64,000 nucleotides of DNA, taken from the NCBI GenBank assembly GCA_017307285.1, contig JAFKFI010000060.1, positions 1 to 64,000 of the forward strand, in the 5' to 3' direction. Shown piece by piece: positions 53,982-63,790 of the stretch; the stretch's first letter is position 1; each line of letters opens with the position of its first letter. The notes beneath the pieces are model-generated. The model was not told the origin of the DNA. It was given only the letters and a program-made list of their open reading frames with translations, and did not search any database. Both the position numbers and the translations under genes were made by a program. The stretch comes from Alphaproteobacteria bacterium. GTDB taxonomy: Bacteria; Pseudomonadota; Alphaproteobacteria; Acetobacterales; Acetobacteraceae.

Positions 53982-55139
53982 ATGGCGAAGCAGGATTATT
54001 ATGCCACCCTCGGCGTGGCGCGGGACGCGGGGGCGGACGACCTCAAGAAGGCGTATCGCAAGCTCGCGATGCAGTTCCACCCCGACCGCAACCCGAACGA
54101 CAAGAAGGCCGAGGCGCGGTTCAAGGAGGTCAGCGAGGCCTACGAGGTCCTCAAGGACGAGCAGAAGCGCGCTGCCTACGACCGGTTCGGCCACGCCGCG
54201 TTCGAGAACGGTGGCGGCGGCCCGGGCGGTTTCTCCGGCGGCTTCGACTTCTCGGGCGGCGGCGCCGGCGGTCTCGGCGACATTTTCGACCAGATGTTCG
54301 GCGACTTCATGGGCAATCGGCGTGGCGGCGGCGGCCGCACGCGCGCCGGCGCCGATCTCCGTCAGGCCGTCGAGATCGAACTCGCGGAGGCTTTCACCGG
54401 CACGAAGGTCAACCTGCGCATGCCGACGCGCGTCGCGTGCGAGGCCTGTTCCGGCACCGGCTCGGAGGACAAGAAGGCCTCGGCCGATGCCTGCGCGACC
54501 TGCGGCGGCTCCGGCAGGGTGCGCGCCCAGCAGGGCTTCTTCCTCGTCGAGCGCACCTGTCCGACCTGCGGCGGCGCCGGCCGGATCATCCGCAATCCCT
54601 GTCGCGTTTGTCACGGCGCCGGGACGGTGCAGCGCGAGCGCTCGCTGCAAGTCGCCATCCCGGCGGGTGTCGAGGACGGCACGCGCATCCGCCTCGCCGG
54701 CGAGGGCGAGGCCGGCGGTCAAGGCGCGGCGGCGGGCGATCTCTACGTGCATGTCGGCATTCGCCCGCACCCTATCTTCCAGCGCGACGGCGCCAATCTG
54801 CTGATGCGCGTGCCGCTGCGCATGTCGCAGGCCGCACTCGGCGGCGATGTCGAGGTGCCGTCGATCGACGGCAGCAAGGCGCGGGTGAAGATCCCGCCCG
54901 GCACCCAGACCGGCGACCAGTTCCGCCTACGCGGGAAAGGCTTCTCCGTGCTCCGCAGCACCGCGCGCGGCGATCTCTACATCCAGGTCGCCGTCGAGAC
55001 GCCGCAGAACCTCACCCGGCGGCAGCGCGAGTTGCTGGAGGAATTCGAGGCCGAAGCGGTCTCCAACGACAAGGGCCATCCGGACAGTGAGGGCTTCTTC
55101 GCCAAGGTGAAGGAGTTCTTCGAGGGGACACGGGGCTAG
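53982..55139 (+). CDS. dnaJ: Molecular chaperone DnaJ (Hsp40)
   Basis: 385 residues. J domain to about residue 70 with the HPD motif ([20 protein letters not shown]), a Gly/Phe region, four CxxCxGxG zinc motifs ([32 protein letters not shown]) and a C-terminal substrate domain. Last gene of the chaperone cluster. Confidence 0.99.
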   Translation: MAKQDYYATLGVARDAGADDLKKAYRKLAMQFHPDRNPNDKKAEARFKEVSEAYEVLKDEQKRAAYDRFGHAAFENGGGGPGGFSGGFDFSGGGAGGLGDIFDQMFGDFMGNRRGGGGRTRAGADLRQAVEIELAEAFTGTKVNLRMPTRVACEACSGTGSEDKKASADACATCGGSGRVRAQQGFFLVERTCPTCGGAGRIIRNPCRVCHGAGTVQRERSLQVAIPAGVEDGTRIRLAGEGEAGGQGAAAGDLYVHVGIRPHPIFQRDGANLLMRVPLRMSQAALGGDVEVPSIDGSKARVKIPPGTQTGDQFRLRGKGFSVLRSTARGDLYIQVAVETPQNLTRRQRELLEEFEAEAVSNDKGHPDSEGFFAKVKEFFEGTRG

Positions 55140-55251
55140 CGCGATCGCTTCACGCTGAACGACCGTCATCAACTCGGATAATGGTGGGGTCTGCGACGGC
55201 TGAGCCCTGCGGCCCTGCGCACGGCCGGAGCTGGCAGGGCGGCTTGGCGAC

Positions 55252-56700
55252 TCACTTGGGGCTATCGGGATTAAGTGCAGTGTCGCTCGTCCCCTCCCCG
55301 CAATAGCACTGCCGGAACGCATCCGTCCCCACCGCTGACTCGGTGCAGAAATAGTCCCGGAAGACCGGTTCCGGCGGGCTCTGCTCGCCGTGCTCCAGGT
55401 GCCAGAGAGAAGGGTTGGCGACCGGGAAGATCGAGGTCCATAGGGCTCGGTCGGCGGCGCTGGTGGCGAGGCGGTGGTTCAGCTCGCTGAGGCTCAGCAA
55501 GTCGATGCCGCGCAGGTTCCATCTCGCATCGAAGGCGTACTCGATCTTCCACTCCGGCCGTTCCTTGACGCCGGCCGTCGCGAGGTTCGCGAGGTAGTAG
55601 GTATTCCGGTCGAGCAGCCGGCCGGCGGCGTTGTGCTCGATGACCTGGAAGCCCGGGTTCTGGCTGAAGATCGGACTGATCGCCGGGGTTATCAGAACGA
55701 ACCCCTCATAGGCGTCGGTCGGGCCGGTCAGGCGGAATTCGTCCATGTGCGTGTGCCCGGCAAAGCTCGCCAGCACGGTTGCGGCATGGCTGCGCATCAG
55801 CTTGTCGAACGCCGCCTGGTATTCCGGGCGCCACATCATCACCGGGGCGGCCGGGCAGGTGCCATTGTGCAAGGTCGCGTAGGCGTCGGCGCCGGGCGGG
55901 ATGTGATAGACCACCCAGACCTTGTCGCCCGCCGCTTGCGCCGCGTCGAGTTGCTCGGAGAGAAAGCGCATGGTCGCCGCGCCCGGGTCGGCATCGGCCT
56001 TGCCGCACGCGTTCTTGTAGTTGCGCGAGAAATAGACCGAGTTGACGACCACGATCCGCACGTCCGGCACCGTGGGATGCCGCACGCTGTAGTTTCCGGT
56101 CGCCGTCCATGATGCGTCGAACCCGTCCGGCGCCCGATTGCCGAGCATCCGGCGCACCGTCGGCAGCGTGTCCTTGAGGAACGGGCCGCCTGGCTCGAGC
56201 TGGTAGTCGCCGCAAACGTCGTCGTCATTGCCGATGGCGGGAATGATCGGCGTCGCCGGGAAGCGGCGCATGATCTCCTGGCCCATAAAGGCCATCGTCT
56301 TGCGCACGAAGTCGTGGAACGCGGCGTCGGAATGGTCGGTGGCGCTGGCGTCGAACTGGGGGCGGAAGTCATGGCCGAGGAAATCGCCCATGATCATGAC
56401 GAGCGTGGGATGCGGCTCGGCATCGCGCATCGCGTCGAGCGCCGAGCGGATCAGCGCCCAACCAGGGTCCTTGCCGTAGTGACCCGTCATACGGTCGCTC
56501 GTCCGTGCAAAGATCGCCGGCCATTGCTCGGGTTCGGCATGCGCCAGCGCATCGACCAGCTTCGGATCGTCCATCGGATTGAAATGCGGGTCGCTGAACA
56601 GGACGACACGGGACACGGCCCGAAATTCCTGCGCACGCACCGCCGCGTTCGGCAACAGGGTCGCGAGCAGCGCGCATGCCAGAACCGCCAGCCATCGCAT
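55252..56700 (-). CDS. Secreted metallophosphoesterase (sphingomyelinase-like)
   Basis: 482 residues from ATG 56700 with GAGG before it. MRWLAVLACALLATLLPNAA is a signal peptide. Metal-binding motifs in order: VLFSDPHFNP (DxH), MIMGDFLGHDFRP (GDxxG), AIGNDDDVCGDY (GN[D/H]), VVYHIPPG and SFAGHTHMDEFRL (GHxH). The spacing and Cys pattern resemble acid sphingomyelinase-like phosphodiesterases. The upstream ABC gene stop is 6 bases after its ATG, so the two are an operon. Substrate unknown. Confidence 0.82.
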   Translation of the reverse strand: MRWLAVLACALLATLLPNAAVRAQEFRAVSRVVLFSDPHFNPMDDPKLVDALAHAEPEQWPAIFARTSDRMTGHYGKDPGWALIRSALDAMRDAEPHPTLVMIMGDFLGHDFRPQFDASATDHSDAAFHDFVRKTMAFMGQEIMRRFPATPIIPAIGNDDDVCGDYQLEPGGPFLKDTLPTVRRMLGNRAPDGFDASWTATGNYSVRHPTVPDVRIVVVNSVYFSRNYKNACGKADADPGAATMRFLSEQLDAAQAAGDKVWVVYHIPPGADAYATLHNGTCPAAPVMMWRPEYQAAFDKLMRSHAATVLASFAGHTHMDEFRLTGPTDAYEGFVLITPAISPIFSQNPGFQVIEHNAAGRLLDRNTYYLANLATAGVKERPEWKIEYAFDARWNLRGIDLLSLSELNHRLATSAADRALWTSIFPVANPSLWHLEHGEQSPPEPVFRDYFCTESAVGTDAFRQCYCGEGTSDTALNPDSPK

Positions 56701-56705
56701 CGGCC

Positions 56706-59700
56706 TCAATCTCCCGTCAGTGCATGCGGCCTCGTCTGCTGCCCGACGAGACGCGCGTAGGCGCCCCGACGCGCCAGCAGCTCGGCGTGGCTGCCGCGCT
56801 CGACGATGCGGCCGCGGTCGAGCACCAGAATGACATCGGCGTCGCGGATGGTCGACAAGCGGTGCGCGATCACCAGCGTCGTGCGCTGCCGCATGAGCTG
56901 GTCGAGGGCCGCGCGCACCTGCGCCTCGCTGATCGCGTCGAGATGCGAGGTCGCCTCGTCGAGCACCAGCACCGGCGCGTCCTTGAGGAAGGCACGGGCG
57001 ATGGCGACGCGTTGGCGTTGGCCGCCCGAGAGCTGCACACCGCGCTCGCCAACGCGGGTCGCGAGCCCGTCCGGCAGGGCGGCGATGAAATCGGCCAGCG
57101 CCGCCTGCTCGACGGCGCGCGCCAGCGCCGCGGGCGCGGCATCGGGATGCGCGAGGCGGATGTTGGCCTCCAGCGTGTCATTGAACAGGTAGGTGTCCTG
57201 TGCAACCAGGGCGACGCGGCTGCGCAGCGCGTCGAGCTGCAAGCGGCGCAAATCGGTCCCGTCGAGCGTCACGGTGCCGTCGTCGGGGTCCCAAAAGCGC
57301 AGAAGCAGGCTGGCGACGGTGCTCTTGCCGGCGCCCGAGGCACCGACCAGGGCCACGGTGGCGCCCGCTGGGGCGTGGAACGTGAGGCCGTCGAGCGCGC
57401 GCGCTGTGCTGCCGGAATAGGCAAAGCGCACCGCGTCGAAGCGGATTTCCGAGCCGCCGCGAGGCGCGGGCGGGGCGAGCGGGCCATCGGCGATCCGCAC
57501 CGGCTCGCTCTCCACCACGTGCAGCCGGCGGGTCGAGGCGATGGTGTCGGCCAGCTGGCGGCTCACCTGGGCGATCTCCGACACCGGCAGGAACGCCGCG
57601 ATGCCGACCAGCACGAGAAGCGGAAGCATCCCGGCGGCGAGCTGGCCGGACAGCACGAGCTGCGCGCCCACCGCCGCGATGGCGAGCCCGCCGAGGCTGG
57701 TCGCGGCCTCCAACGCGACGGATTGCCGCGACAGGTCGGCGAGCAGCGCCAGCCGCGCGGCACCGGCGCGGCGGGCAACGTCCATGAAGGCGGTGGCGCG
57801 GCGCCCGGCCGCCTGAAAGGCAAGTAGCTCGGAGAGACCCTGGATGGTCTCAGTGACATGGGCGCCGAGCTGCCCGAGTGCGCCGCGCGCCTCCGCGCCC
57901 AGCCGGTCGATCCGCGCCCGGCCACGCAGCGGCGCCAGCAGCGCATACGCCAGGAAGGGCAACAGCACGAGGGCGAGCGGCCAGGAGATCGCCGCGAGCA
58001 CGCCGAGCACGGAGAGCGGCACCAGCACCGCGACGAAGGCCGGGGCGACGGTGTGGGCGTAGAAATACTCGATCGTCTCGATGTCCTGCGTCGCCAGCGC
58101 CACCAGGTCGCCGGAGCGGCGGCGCAGCAGATAGGCGGGTGCCAGCCGGTCCAAGGTTGCGAACAGCGCGATCCGCATTTCCGCCAGCAGCCGGTACGCC
58201 ATGTCGTGCGCCAGCCAGGATTCCAGCCAATGGCACAGCGCGGCGAGCGGCGCGGCGACGAGCAGTGCCGCGGCGAGCCCGCCGAACGGGTGCGCTGCAC
58301 GGATCGCGGCGACGATCAGCGCACCAAGCGCGCCGACGCCGATGAACGCGGCCACCCGCCCGATGCCGAGCCCGACAACGAGCGCCAGCCGGCCGCGCCA
58401 GGGACGGATGAAGCCGGCCAAGGTGGCGATGGTCTGCCGCCAGCCAACGGTGGCGGCGTCGGTATCGATCTCCTGTCGCGGCGGCCCGGTCTCCGCTGTG
58501 TCCGGCTCCGGACGCGAACCGAACGTCGCGCCGGCGGGCACCGTAGTCGTGGCGGCGGATTCGAGGCTCTGCGCGCCCATGAGGCGGCGGTAGAGTCCGC
58601 CCGCGCGCATCAGCTCGGCGTGGCGGCCGCTCTCGGCAACGCGGCCGCGATCCAGCACCAGGATGCGGTCGGCGCCGATCACGCTGGACAGCCGATGGGC
58701 CAGGATCAGCGTCGTGCGGCCCTGCATCAGCCGGTCGAGCGCCTGCTGGATCGCCGCCTCGTTCTCCGCATCGACCGCCGACAGCGCCTCGTCGAGAACC
58801 AGGATCGGCGCGTCGCGCAGCAGGGCGCGGGCGATGGCGAGGCGCTGGCGCTGGCCGCCCGAGAGACGCGCGCCGCGTTCTCCAATCACGGTGCAATAGC
58901 CCTCGGGCAACGCCATGATGAACTCGTGCGCGTTCGCGGCACGGGCGGCTTCGTGCAGCTCGGCCTCGCTGGCGTCGGGGCGGCCGAGGCGCAGATTCTC
59001 TTCCACTGTGCCGTGAAACAGCGTGGAGTCCTGAGCCACGACGGCGATGCGGGCGCGCAGCGCGTTGGGGTCGAGCGCGCCGATCTCGACGCCGCCGATA
59101 CGGATGGCCCCCGATTGCGCCGCGTGCTCGCGCAGCAACAGCCGCACGATAGAGGACTTGCCCGCGCCGCTCGCGCCAACGACGCCGACCTGCTCGCCGG
59201 CCGCCAGGGAAAAACTCAGCCCCTCATGCGCCGGGCGGCGGGTACCGGGATAGGCGAAGCGGACGTTCTCGAAGGCGATGGTCGGGGCTAGCTCCGCCGG
59301 GCTCGCCGTCCCGCCGGCGGGCAGCGACGGCGTGGCGTCGAGCAGCGCATGGATGCCAGCCGCCGCCGATTGGCCGAGCATTCCCTGGTGCAGGATGCCC
59401 CTGAGATCGCGCAATGGCCGGAAAATCTCCGTCCCGGCCATCAGCACGATCAGCAACGCAGCCAGGCTCATCTCGCCATGCGTCACCCGCCAGGCGCCGA
59501 GCAGCAGGGCAAGCGCCGCGCCCAAGGCGGTGCCGAGATCGACGATCCCGCGGGTCGCCACGCTGGTCGCGAGCACCCAGAAGGTCTGGTCGGACAGCGC
59601 CCGTGCGCGCGCCGCGAGCCGCCGACCATAGGCGCCGCTCTGGCCGAACGCCTTCAAGGTCGGCAGGCCCTGCACCGCGTCGAGGAACTCCTCGCCGAAC

Positions 59701-60278
59701 GCCTTGAAGGCGCCGGAGCGGGCAAGGCTGGCGCGGCGCTCGCGCATCTGCACCGCCATCGGCCCGACCAGCGCCAGCAGCGCCGCGGCGAGCAGGACGA
59801 AGGCGACCGGCCAGTCCCAGATCGCGACGAAGGCGAAGATGGCGAAAGGCGCACACAACGAGATTGCGAGCTGCGGCACATACTGGCCGAAGAAGCTTTG
59901 CAGCTGCTCGACGCCGTCCACCATCGACAGCATCACGCCACCGGTGCGCTCGGCGGCGAACCAGGCCGGGCCGAGGGCGACAACCCGCTCGTGCAGCCGC
60001 GCCCGCAGCACCGCCTGCACCCGCGTCGCAGTGCGATGCGCGATCAGAGTGCGCGCGTGGTCGAGGGCGGCGCGCAGCAGGATGCTGCCGATCGCGCCCA
60101 GGATCGGCGGCAGCTGCTCGCCGAACGGGGCGCCGCGAAACGCCAGTGCCAGGACCAGGCCGAGAAAGGCGAAGCGCGCGATCCCCGCAGCGAGCGCCAG
60201 CAGCCCGAGCACCACGCCCAGCGCCATCCGACCGCGCAGGCCCCGCGTCAGCTCCCAGAGGCGGCGATCAAAATACAT
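56706..60278 (-). CDS. Fused double ABC exporter (CydDC-like), 1190 aa
   Basis: Two complete TMD-NBD exporters joined in one chain. Half 1: six helices in 1-320, Walker A GASGAGKSS near residue 370, LSGGQRQRLAIARALLRD and ILVLDEALSAVDAENE. Half 2: helices about 640-930, Walker A GASGAGKST near 981, LSGGQRQRVAIARAFLKD and VLVLDEATSHLD. A polar linker joins them (SLESAATTTVPAGATFGSRP). The pattern and length fit the CydD/CydC pair that exports cysteine and glutathione for cytochrome assembly and redox balance, here fused; a lipid or drug exporter cannot be excluded. The gene ends at the metallophosphoesterase start. Confidence 0.82.
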   Translation of the reverse strand: MYFDRRLWELTRGLRGRMALGVVLGLLALAAGIARFAFLGLVLALAFRGAPFGEQLPPILGAIGSILLRAALDHARTLIAHRTATRVQAVLRARLHERVVALGPAWFAAERTGGVMLSMVDGVEQLQSFFGQYVPQLAISLCAPFAIFAFVAIWDWPVAFVLLAAALLALVGPMAVQMRERRASLARSGAFKAFGEEFLDAVQGLPTLKAFGQSGAYGRRLAARARALSDQTFWVLATSVATRGIVDLGTALGAALALLLGAWRVTHGEMSLAALLIVLMAGTEIFRPLRDLRGILHQGMLGQSAAAGIHALLDATPSLPAGGTASPAELAPTIAFENVRFAYPGTRRPAHEGLSFSLAAGEQVGVVGASGAGKSSIVRLLLREHAAQSGAIRIGGVEIGALDPNALRARIAVVAQDSTLFHGTVEENLRLGRPDASEAELHEAARAANAHEFIMALPEGYCTVIGERGARLSGGQRQRLAIARALLRDAPILVLDEALSAVDAENEAAIQQALDRLMQGRTTLILAHRLSSVIGADRILVLDRGRVAESGRHAELMRAGGLYRRLMGAQSLESAATTTVPAGATFGSRPEPDTAETGPPRQEIDTDAATVGWRQTIATLAGFIRPWRGRLALVVGLGIGRVAAFIGVGALGALIVAAIRAAHPFGGLAAALLVAAPLAALCHWLESWLAHDMAYRLLAEMRIALFATLDRLAPAYLLRRRSGDLVALATQDIETIEYFYAHTVAPAFVAVLVPLSVLGVLAAISWPLALVLLPFLAYALLAPLRGRARIDRLGAEARGALGQLGAHVTETIQGLSELLAFQAAGRRATAFMDVARRAGAARLALLADLSRQSVALEAATSLGGLAIAAVGAQLVLSGQLAAGMLPLLVLVGIAAFLPVSEIAQVSRQLADTIASTRRLHVVESEPVRIADGPLAPPAPRGGSEIRFDAVRFAYSGSTARALDGLTFHAPAGATVALVGASGAGKSTVASLLLRFWDPDDGTVTLDGTDLRRLQLDALRSRVALVAQDTYLFNDTLEANIRLAHPDAAPAALARAVEQAALADFIAALPDGLATRVGERGVQLSGGQRQRVAIARAFLKDAPVLVLDEATSHLDAISEAQVRAALDQLMRQRTTLVIAHRLSTIRDADVILVLDRGRIVERGSHAELLARRGAYARLVGQQTRPHALTGD

Positions 60279-60334
60279 CCACTCGCTCCCGGCCGTCGGG
60301 AGGGATCATCCACGCTTGTCGGCGGTTGGGGAAC

Positions 60335-61339
60335 CTACCCGTGCACCGGCTGCTCGCTATCGAGATGCGCCATCTGGGCCGCGTCGTAGCGGTCCCCGGC
60401 GGCGGCGCCCTTGGGAACGGCGCGCTCGATTTCCACCAGCTCCGGCGGGGCCAGCGCTACATCGAGCGCGCCGAGGGCCTCCATCAACCGATCGCGCCGG
60501 CGCGCGCCCACGAGCGGCACGATGTCCTCACCCCGCCCCGCCACCCAGGCGATGGCGAGCTGTGCGACGCTGACGCCCTTGGCTTCGGCGATCCGCCGCA
60601 GCGCCGAGACGAGGGCGAGGTTGCGGTCGACGTTCTCAGACTGGAAGCGGGGGCTCAGCGCGCGGAAATCCCCGGGACCGGCCGCCTCCTTGCGCCAATG
60701 CCCGCTGATCAGCCCCCGAGACAGGACCCCATACGCCGTTATGCCGATACCGAGTTCCCGGCAGGTTGCCAAAATCCCGTCCTCGATGCCGCGTGAGATC
60801 AGCGAGTACTCGATCTGCAGATCGCAGATCGGGTGCACGGCAGCGGCCCGGCGGATCGTCTCGGAGCCGACCTCCGACAGCCCGATGTGGCGCACATAAC
60901 CCGCCCGGACCATCTCGGCGATCGCGCCGATGGTCTCCTCGATGGGCACAGCCGGATCGAGGCGGGCGGGGCGATAGATGTCGATATGGTCGAGCCCAAG
61001 CCGTTGCAGCGAATAGGCGAGGAAGTTCCTCATCGCGGCGGGCCGAGTATCGCTGCCCGACCAGCCGCCGGCCGGGTCGCGCAGCGCGCCGAACTTGACG
61101 CTGACGAGAACGCCGTCCCGCTTGGCGCCCTTCAACGCCTCGGCGATCAGCAGTTCGTTGTGACCCATGCCGTAGAAATCGCCGGTGTCGAGCAACGTGA
61201 TTCCGGCGTCGAGGGCGGCGTGGATCGTCGCGATGCTCTCCGCCCGGTCCGCCGGCCCGTACATGCCCGACATGCCCATGCAGCCGAGGCCGATGGCCGA
61301 GACGCGCGGCCCCGTCGTGCCAAGCTGACGATGCTGCAT
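60335..61339 (-). CDS. Aldo/keto reductase
   Basis: 334 residues from ATG 61339; GTG 61348 is possible. [20 protein letters not shown] holds the catalytic Asp and Tyr, [13 protein letters not shown] the Lys; the place of the His of the tetrad reads [14 protein letters not shown], the YRPARLDP variant of this subgroup. [19 protein letters not shown] is the start of the family. It reduces aldehydes or ketones with NADPH in the cytoplasm; substrate unknown. Confidence 0.88.
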   Translation of the reverse strand: MQHRQLGTTGPRVSAIGLGCMGMSGMYGPADRAESIATIHAALDAGITLLDTGDFYGMGHNELLIAEALKGAKRDGVLVSVKFGALRDPAGGWSGSDTRPAAMRNFLAYSLQRLGLDHIDIYRPARLDPAVPIEETIGAIAEMVRAGYVRHIGLSEVGSETIRRAAAVHPICDLQIEYSLISRGIEDGILATCRELGIGITAYGVLSRGLISGHWRKEAAGPGDFRALSPRFQSENVDRNLALVSALRRIAEAKGVSVAQLAIAWVAGRGEDIVPLVGARRRDRLMEALGALDVALAPPELVEIERAVPKGAAAGDRYDAAQMAHLDSEQPVHG

Positions 61340-61413
61340 ATGCCCCACTCCCTCTCACCGATAACCGCAGCCGAATATGGGCGGGGATTGCGCGTGCGAT
61401 AGGCTCCGCCCGA

Positions 61414-62475
61414 TCAGACCGTCACCTCGCGCGACGCGATCTCGTAGCGGAAACGCGCCGGGTCGAGGCAGTTCGGCTCGCCCGTTGCGGTGAAGGCGCA
61501 CGGATACATCAGGAACGCGAAATTCGTTCTCTGGTGCTCCCCGGCGCCGGGCAGCACGATGTCGGTGGCGCTGTTGTAGCCGACCCAGTTCATCTCCCAC
61601 GCGCCGAACAGATCGTCGCGCAGGGCGCGAACCTCTGGGCTGTCCAAGGCCAGCTTCTGCTCGAGAACGACCTTCCGCACGTCGGCGGGATCGACCGGGA
61701 ACCAGCCGACGCCATCGAGATAGACCTCCGACCGGCAATGTTGCGCCTTGGAGATGGTGCCGCTCGCGCCAAGTGACGGGAACCGCCGGGAGGCGGCGAC
61801 GCGGATGCCGTAGACGTCGCGCGCCGGAAAGCCCGCCGCGCGGGCAAGGCCGGTCATCAGCCCGTTGATGTCGGCGCACTTGCCGGAGAGATGGCCACTC
61901 TCCAGCATCGCCTTGATGTCGCCGAGCCCGCAGCCCGGTGTTGCCGGATCGCGCGAGGTGTTGTCCACCACCCAGTCATAGATCGCCCGCAGCCGGGCGC
62001 GCGGATCGGACTTGCCAGCGACGATACGCTCCGCGGTGGCGTGCACGATGCCGTCGGTCGGCGCGCTCTCGGTCGGCTGCAGCCAGAATCGCCGCTCCGC
62101 CTGGGTGACGGGCAACACGCGGTCGGCGCCGTCGCGATCGCGCGTGGCGACGGTCTGCACGACTTCCACCGTCTTGGGTACGTCGGATGCGCAATTCCAA
62201 TCGACCCGCAGGATGTCCGCGCCATATGTCGCATCGGCCACGACGGCAGTCTGCCCCGTGCTCCCCGAACGCAGACCGAGCCCGGCCTGATAGCCGCCCG
62301 CGGTCTGCGCCAGCGGCAGCCAGAGCTGCGCCGCGCCCGGCGCATCCAACAGCGTGACGCGGGTGGTGATCTCGAAACGGCGCCATCCCGGCGGCGTCTC
62401 GCCGCGCGCGGCACGGGGTAGCACGCCGCCGGCCAGGGATAGGGCGGCGGCGGACAGGAATGCACGTCGGTCCAT
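61414..62475 (-). CDS. Exported transglutaminase-like protein
   Basis: 353 residues. MDRRAFLSAAALSLAGGVLP is a Tat-type signal peptide. The triad is Cys in SGHLSGKCADINGLMTGLAR, His in KAQHCRSEVYLDG and Asp in WFPVDPADVRKVV, as in the transglutaminase/protease core family. Cleavage or cross-linking of peptides in the periplasm is possible, but most such bacterial proteins have no known substrate. Transcribed in the same direction as the amidohydrolase upstream. Confidence 0.85.
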   Translation of the reverse strand: MDRRAFLSAAALSLAGGVLPRAARGETPPGWRRFEITTRVTLLDAPGAAQLWLPLAQTAGGYQAGLGLRSGSTGQTAVVADATYGADILRVDWNCASDVPKTVEVVQTVATRDRDGADRVLPVTQAERRFWLQPTESAPTDGIVHATAERIVAGKSDPRARLRAIYDWVVDNTSRDPATPGCGLGDIKAMLESGHLSGKCADINGLMTGLARAAGFPARDVYGIRVAASRRFPSLGASGTISKAQHCRSEVYLDGVGWFPVDPADVRKVVLEQKLALDSPEVRALRDDLFGAWEMNWVGYNSATDIVLPGAGEHQRTNFAFLMYPCAFTATGEPNCLDPARFRYEIASREVTV

Positions 62476-62495
62476 GTGGGTGACTCGTCGGAGAG

Positions 62496-62522
62496 CCGGG
62501 CGACGCGCACGGCGCCGCCCGG
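62496..62522. terminator. Hairpin between amidohydrolase and transglutaminase-like genes
   Basis: CCGGGCG (62496-62502) and CGCCCGG (62516-62522) pair with a 13-base loop in the 55-base gap. No T run. May be a processing or pause site rather than a true terminator. Confidence 0.35.
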
Positions 62523-62530
62523 ACAGGCGC

Positions 62531-63679
62531 TCAGTTGGTCAGATTGTAGAATTTCGCCGCGTTGTCGCAGGTGATCTTGCGAACATCGTCGGCCGACAAT
62601 CCCTTGAACTGCTCGTCGATATACTTGCTCGATTCCGGCCAGATCCCGTCGGTATGCGGGTAGTCGGAGCCCCACATCAGCGTATCGACCGTCATCAGGT
62701 TGTTGACGTTGAGCAGCTTCGGCCCGATCGGGTCGAACTGGAAGGTCGCCTTGCACTGGCGCTGCCAATACTCGCTCGGCTTCAGCTTCATCAGGTCGCG
62801 GAAGCGGTCCTCGAACTCGAAATCCATGCGGTCGAGCGCATAGGGAATCCAGCCGATGCCGCTCTCGCCGAACGACACGCGCAGGCGCGGATAGCGCTCG
62901 AACACGCCCGCACCCATCATCGCCGCAAGAATGTGGATCAGCCCCATCTGGAACGCCGAGACGCCGGTGAACATCGCGGCGCGGCGCAGGCGCGGCTCGG
63001 TCATCTCCCGCGCGCGCGGCGGCGTCGTCGGGAAGGTGTGGAAATGCAGCGGCAGCTGCACGTCGTCCACCGCCTTCCACAGCGGCTCCCAGCACGGGTG
63101 CCACATCGGCTCCATGTCCCACGAGCAGGAGAGTTCGAGCCCGCGCAGCCCCATCTTGGCGCAGCGATAGATCTCCGCGACGGCCCAATCGACATCGCCA
63201 TACGGCAGGCAGGCGAGGCCGATATGGCGGTCGGGATAGTGGCTGCAGAAATCCTTCAGCCAATCGTTATAGATCCTGAACATCTCCGCCGCCGCCTCGT
63301 GGTCCTGCAGTTTCGAGGCGGAGCCGAGGATGCCGAAGATCACCTCGGCATCGACGCCGTCGCGGTCCATGTCCTTCGCGCGGAGATGCGGGTCGCTGAC
63401 CCGGCGGATGTCTTTCTGGCCGTCAGCGAAGAGGCCGGTCTCGGCCATGATGTCGACGCGGCGATTCTGCCCTGGCACCAGCTTGGCACCGCTCGGGCCG
63501 ACGCCGTTCTTGAGGCCGAAATTGGCGCCATTCTTTGTCACCCACATCGGCCCGTCCGGCCCGTCGGTGACGTAAGGCATGCGGTCCTTCAGCTCGCGCG
63601 ACGCTTGCGACGTGAAAAGGTCCGGCGGCATCCACGGCATATCGAGATGGCAGTCAGCCGAAATCCGGTTGTAGCGCAT
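62531..63679 (-). CDS. Amidohydrolase family 2 protein
   Basis: 382 residues. SADCHLDMPWMPPDLF at the N-terminus, then HFHTFPTTPPRAREMT, FGESGIGWIPYALDRMDFEF and MWGSDYPHTDGIWPESSKYI are the hallmarks of the PF04909 group (hydrolases and non-oxidative decarboxylases of aromatic acids). First metal ligand region is DCHLD instead of DxHxH, so metal use may differ from typical amidohydrolases. Substrate unknown. Confidence 0.85.
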   Translation of the reverse strand: MRYNRISADCHLDMPWMPPDLFTSQASRELKDRMPYVTDGPDGPMWVTKNGANFGLKNGVGPSGAKLVPGQNRRVDIMAETGLFADGQKDIRRVSDPHLRAKDMDRDGVDAEVIFGILGSASKLQDHEAAAEMFRIYNDWLKDFCSHYPDRHIGLACLPYGDVDWAVAEIYRCAKMGLRGLELSCSWDMEPMWHPCWEPLWKAVDDVQLPLHFHTFPTTPPRAREMTEPRLRRAAMFTGVSAFQMGLIHILAAMMGAGVFERYPRLRVSFGESGIGWIPYALDRMDFEFEDRFRDLMKLKPSEYWQRQCKATFQFDPIGPKLLNVNNLMTVDTLMWGSDYPHTDGIWPESSKYIDEQFKGLSADDVRKITCDNAAKFYNLTN

Positions 63680-63790
63680 GGAAGTTTCCCCTCTTGCGTC
63701 AGTCCACCTTCAGCCTGGTTCGCTTGAGGAGACAGCTTCCCCCCGCAATCCTCGGCTGGCAAGCGCGCGTCAGGGAAGCCCGGCGCGAGG

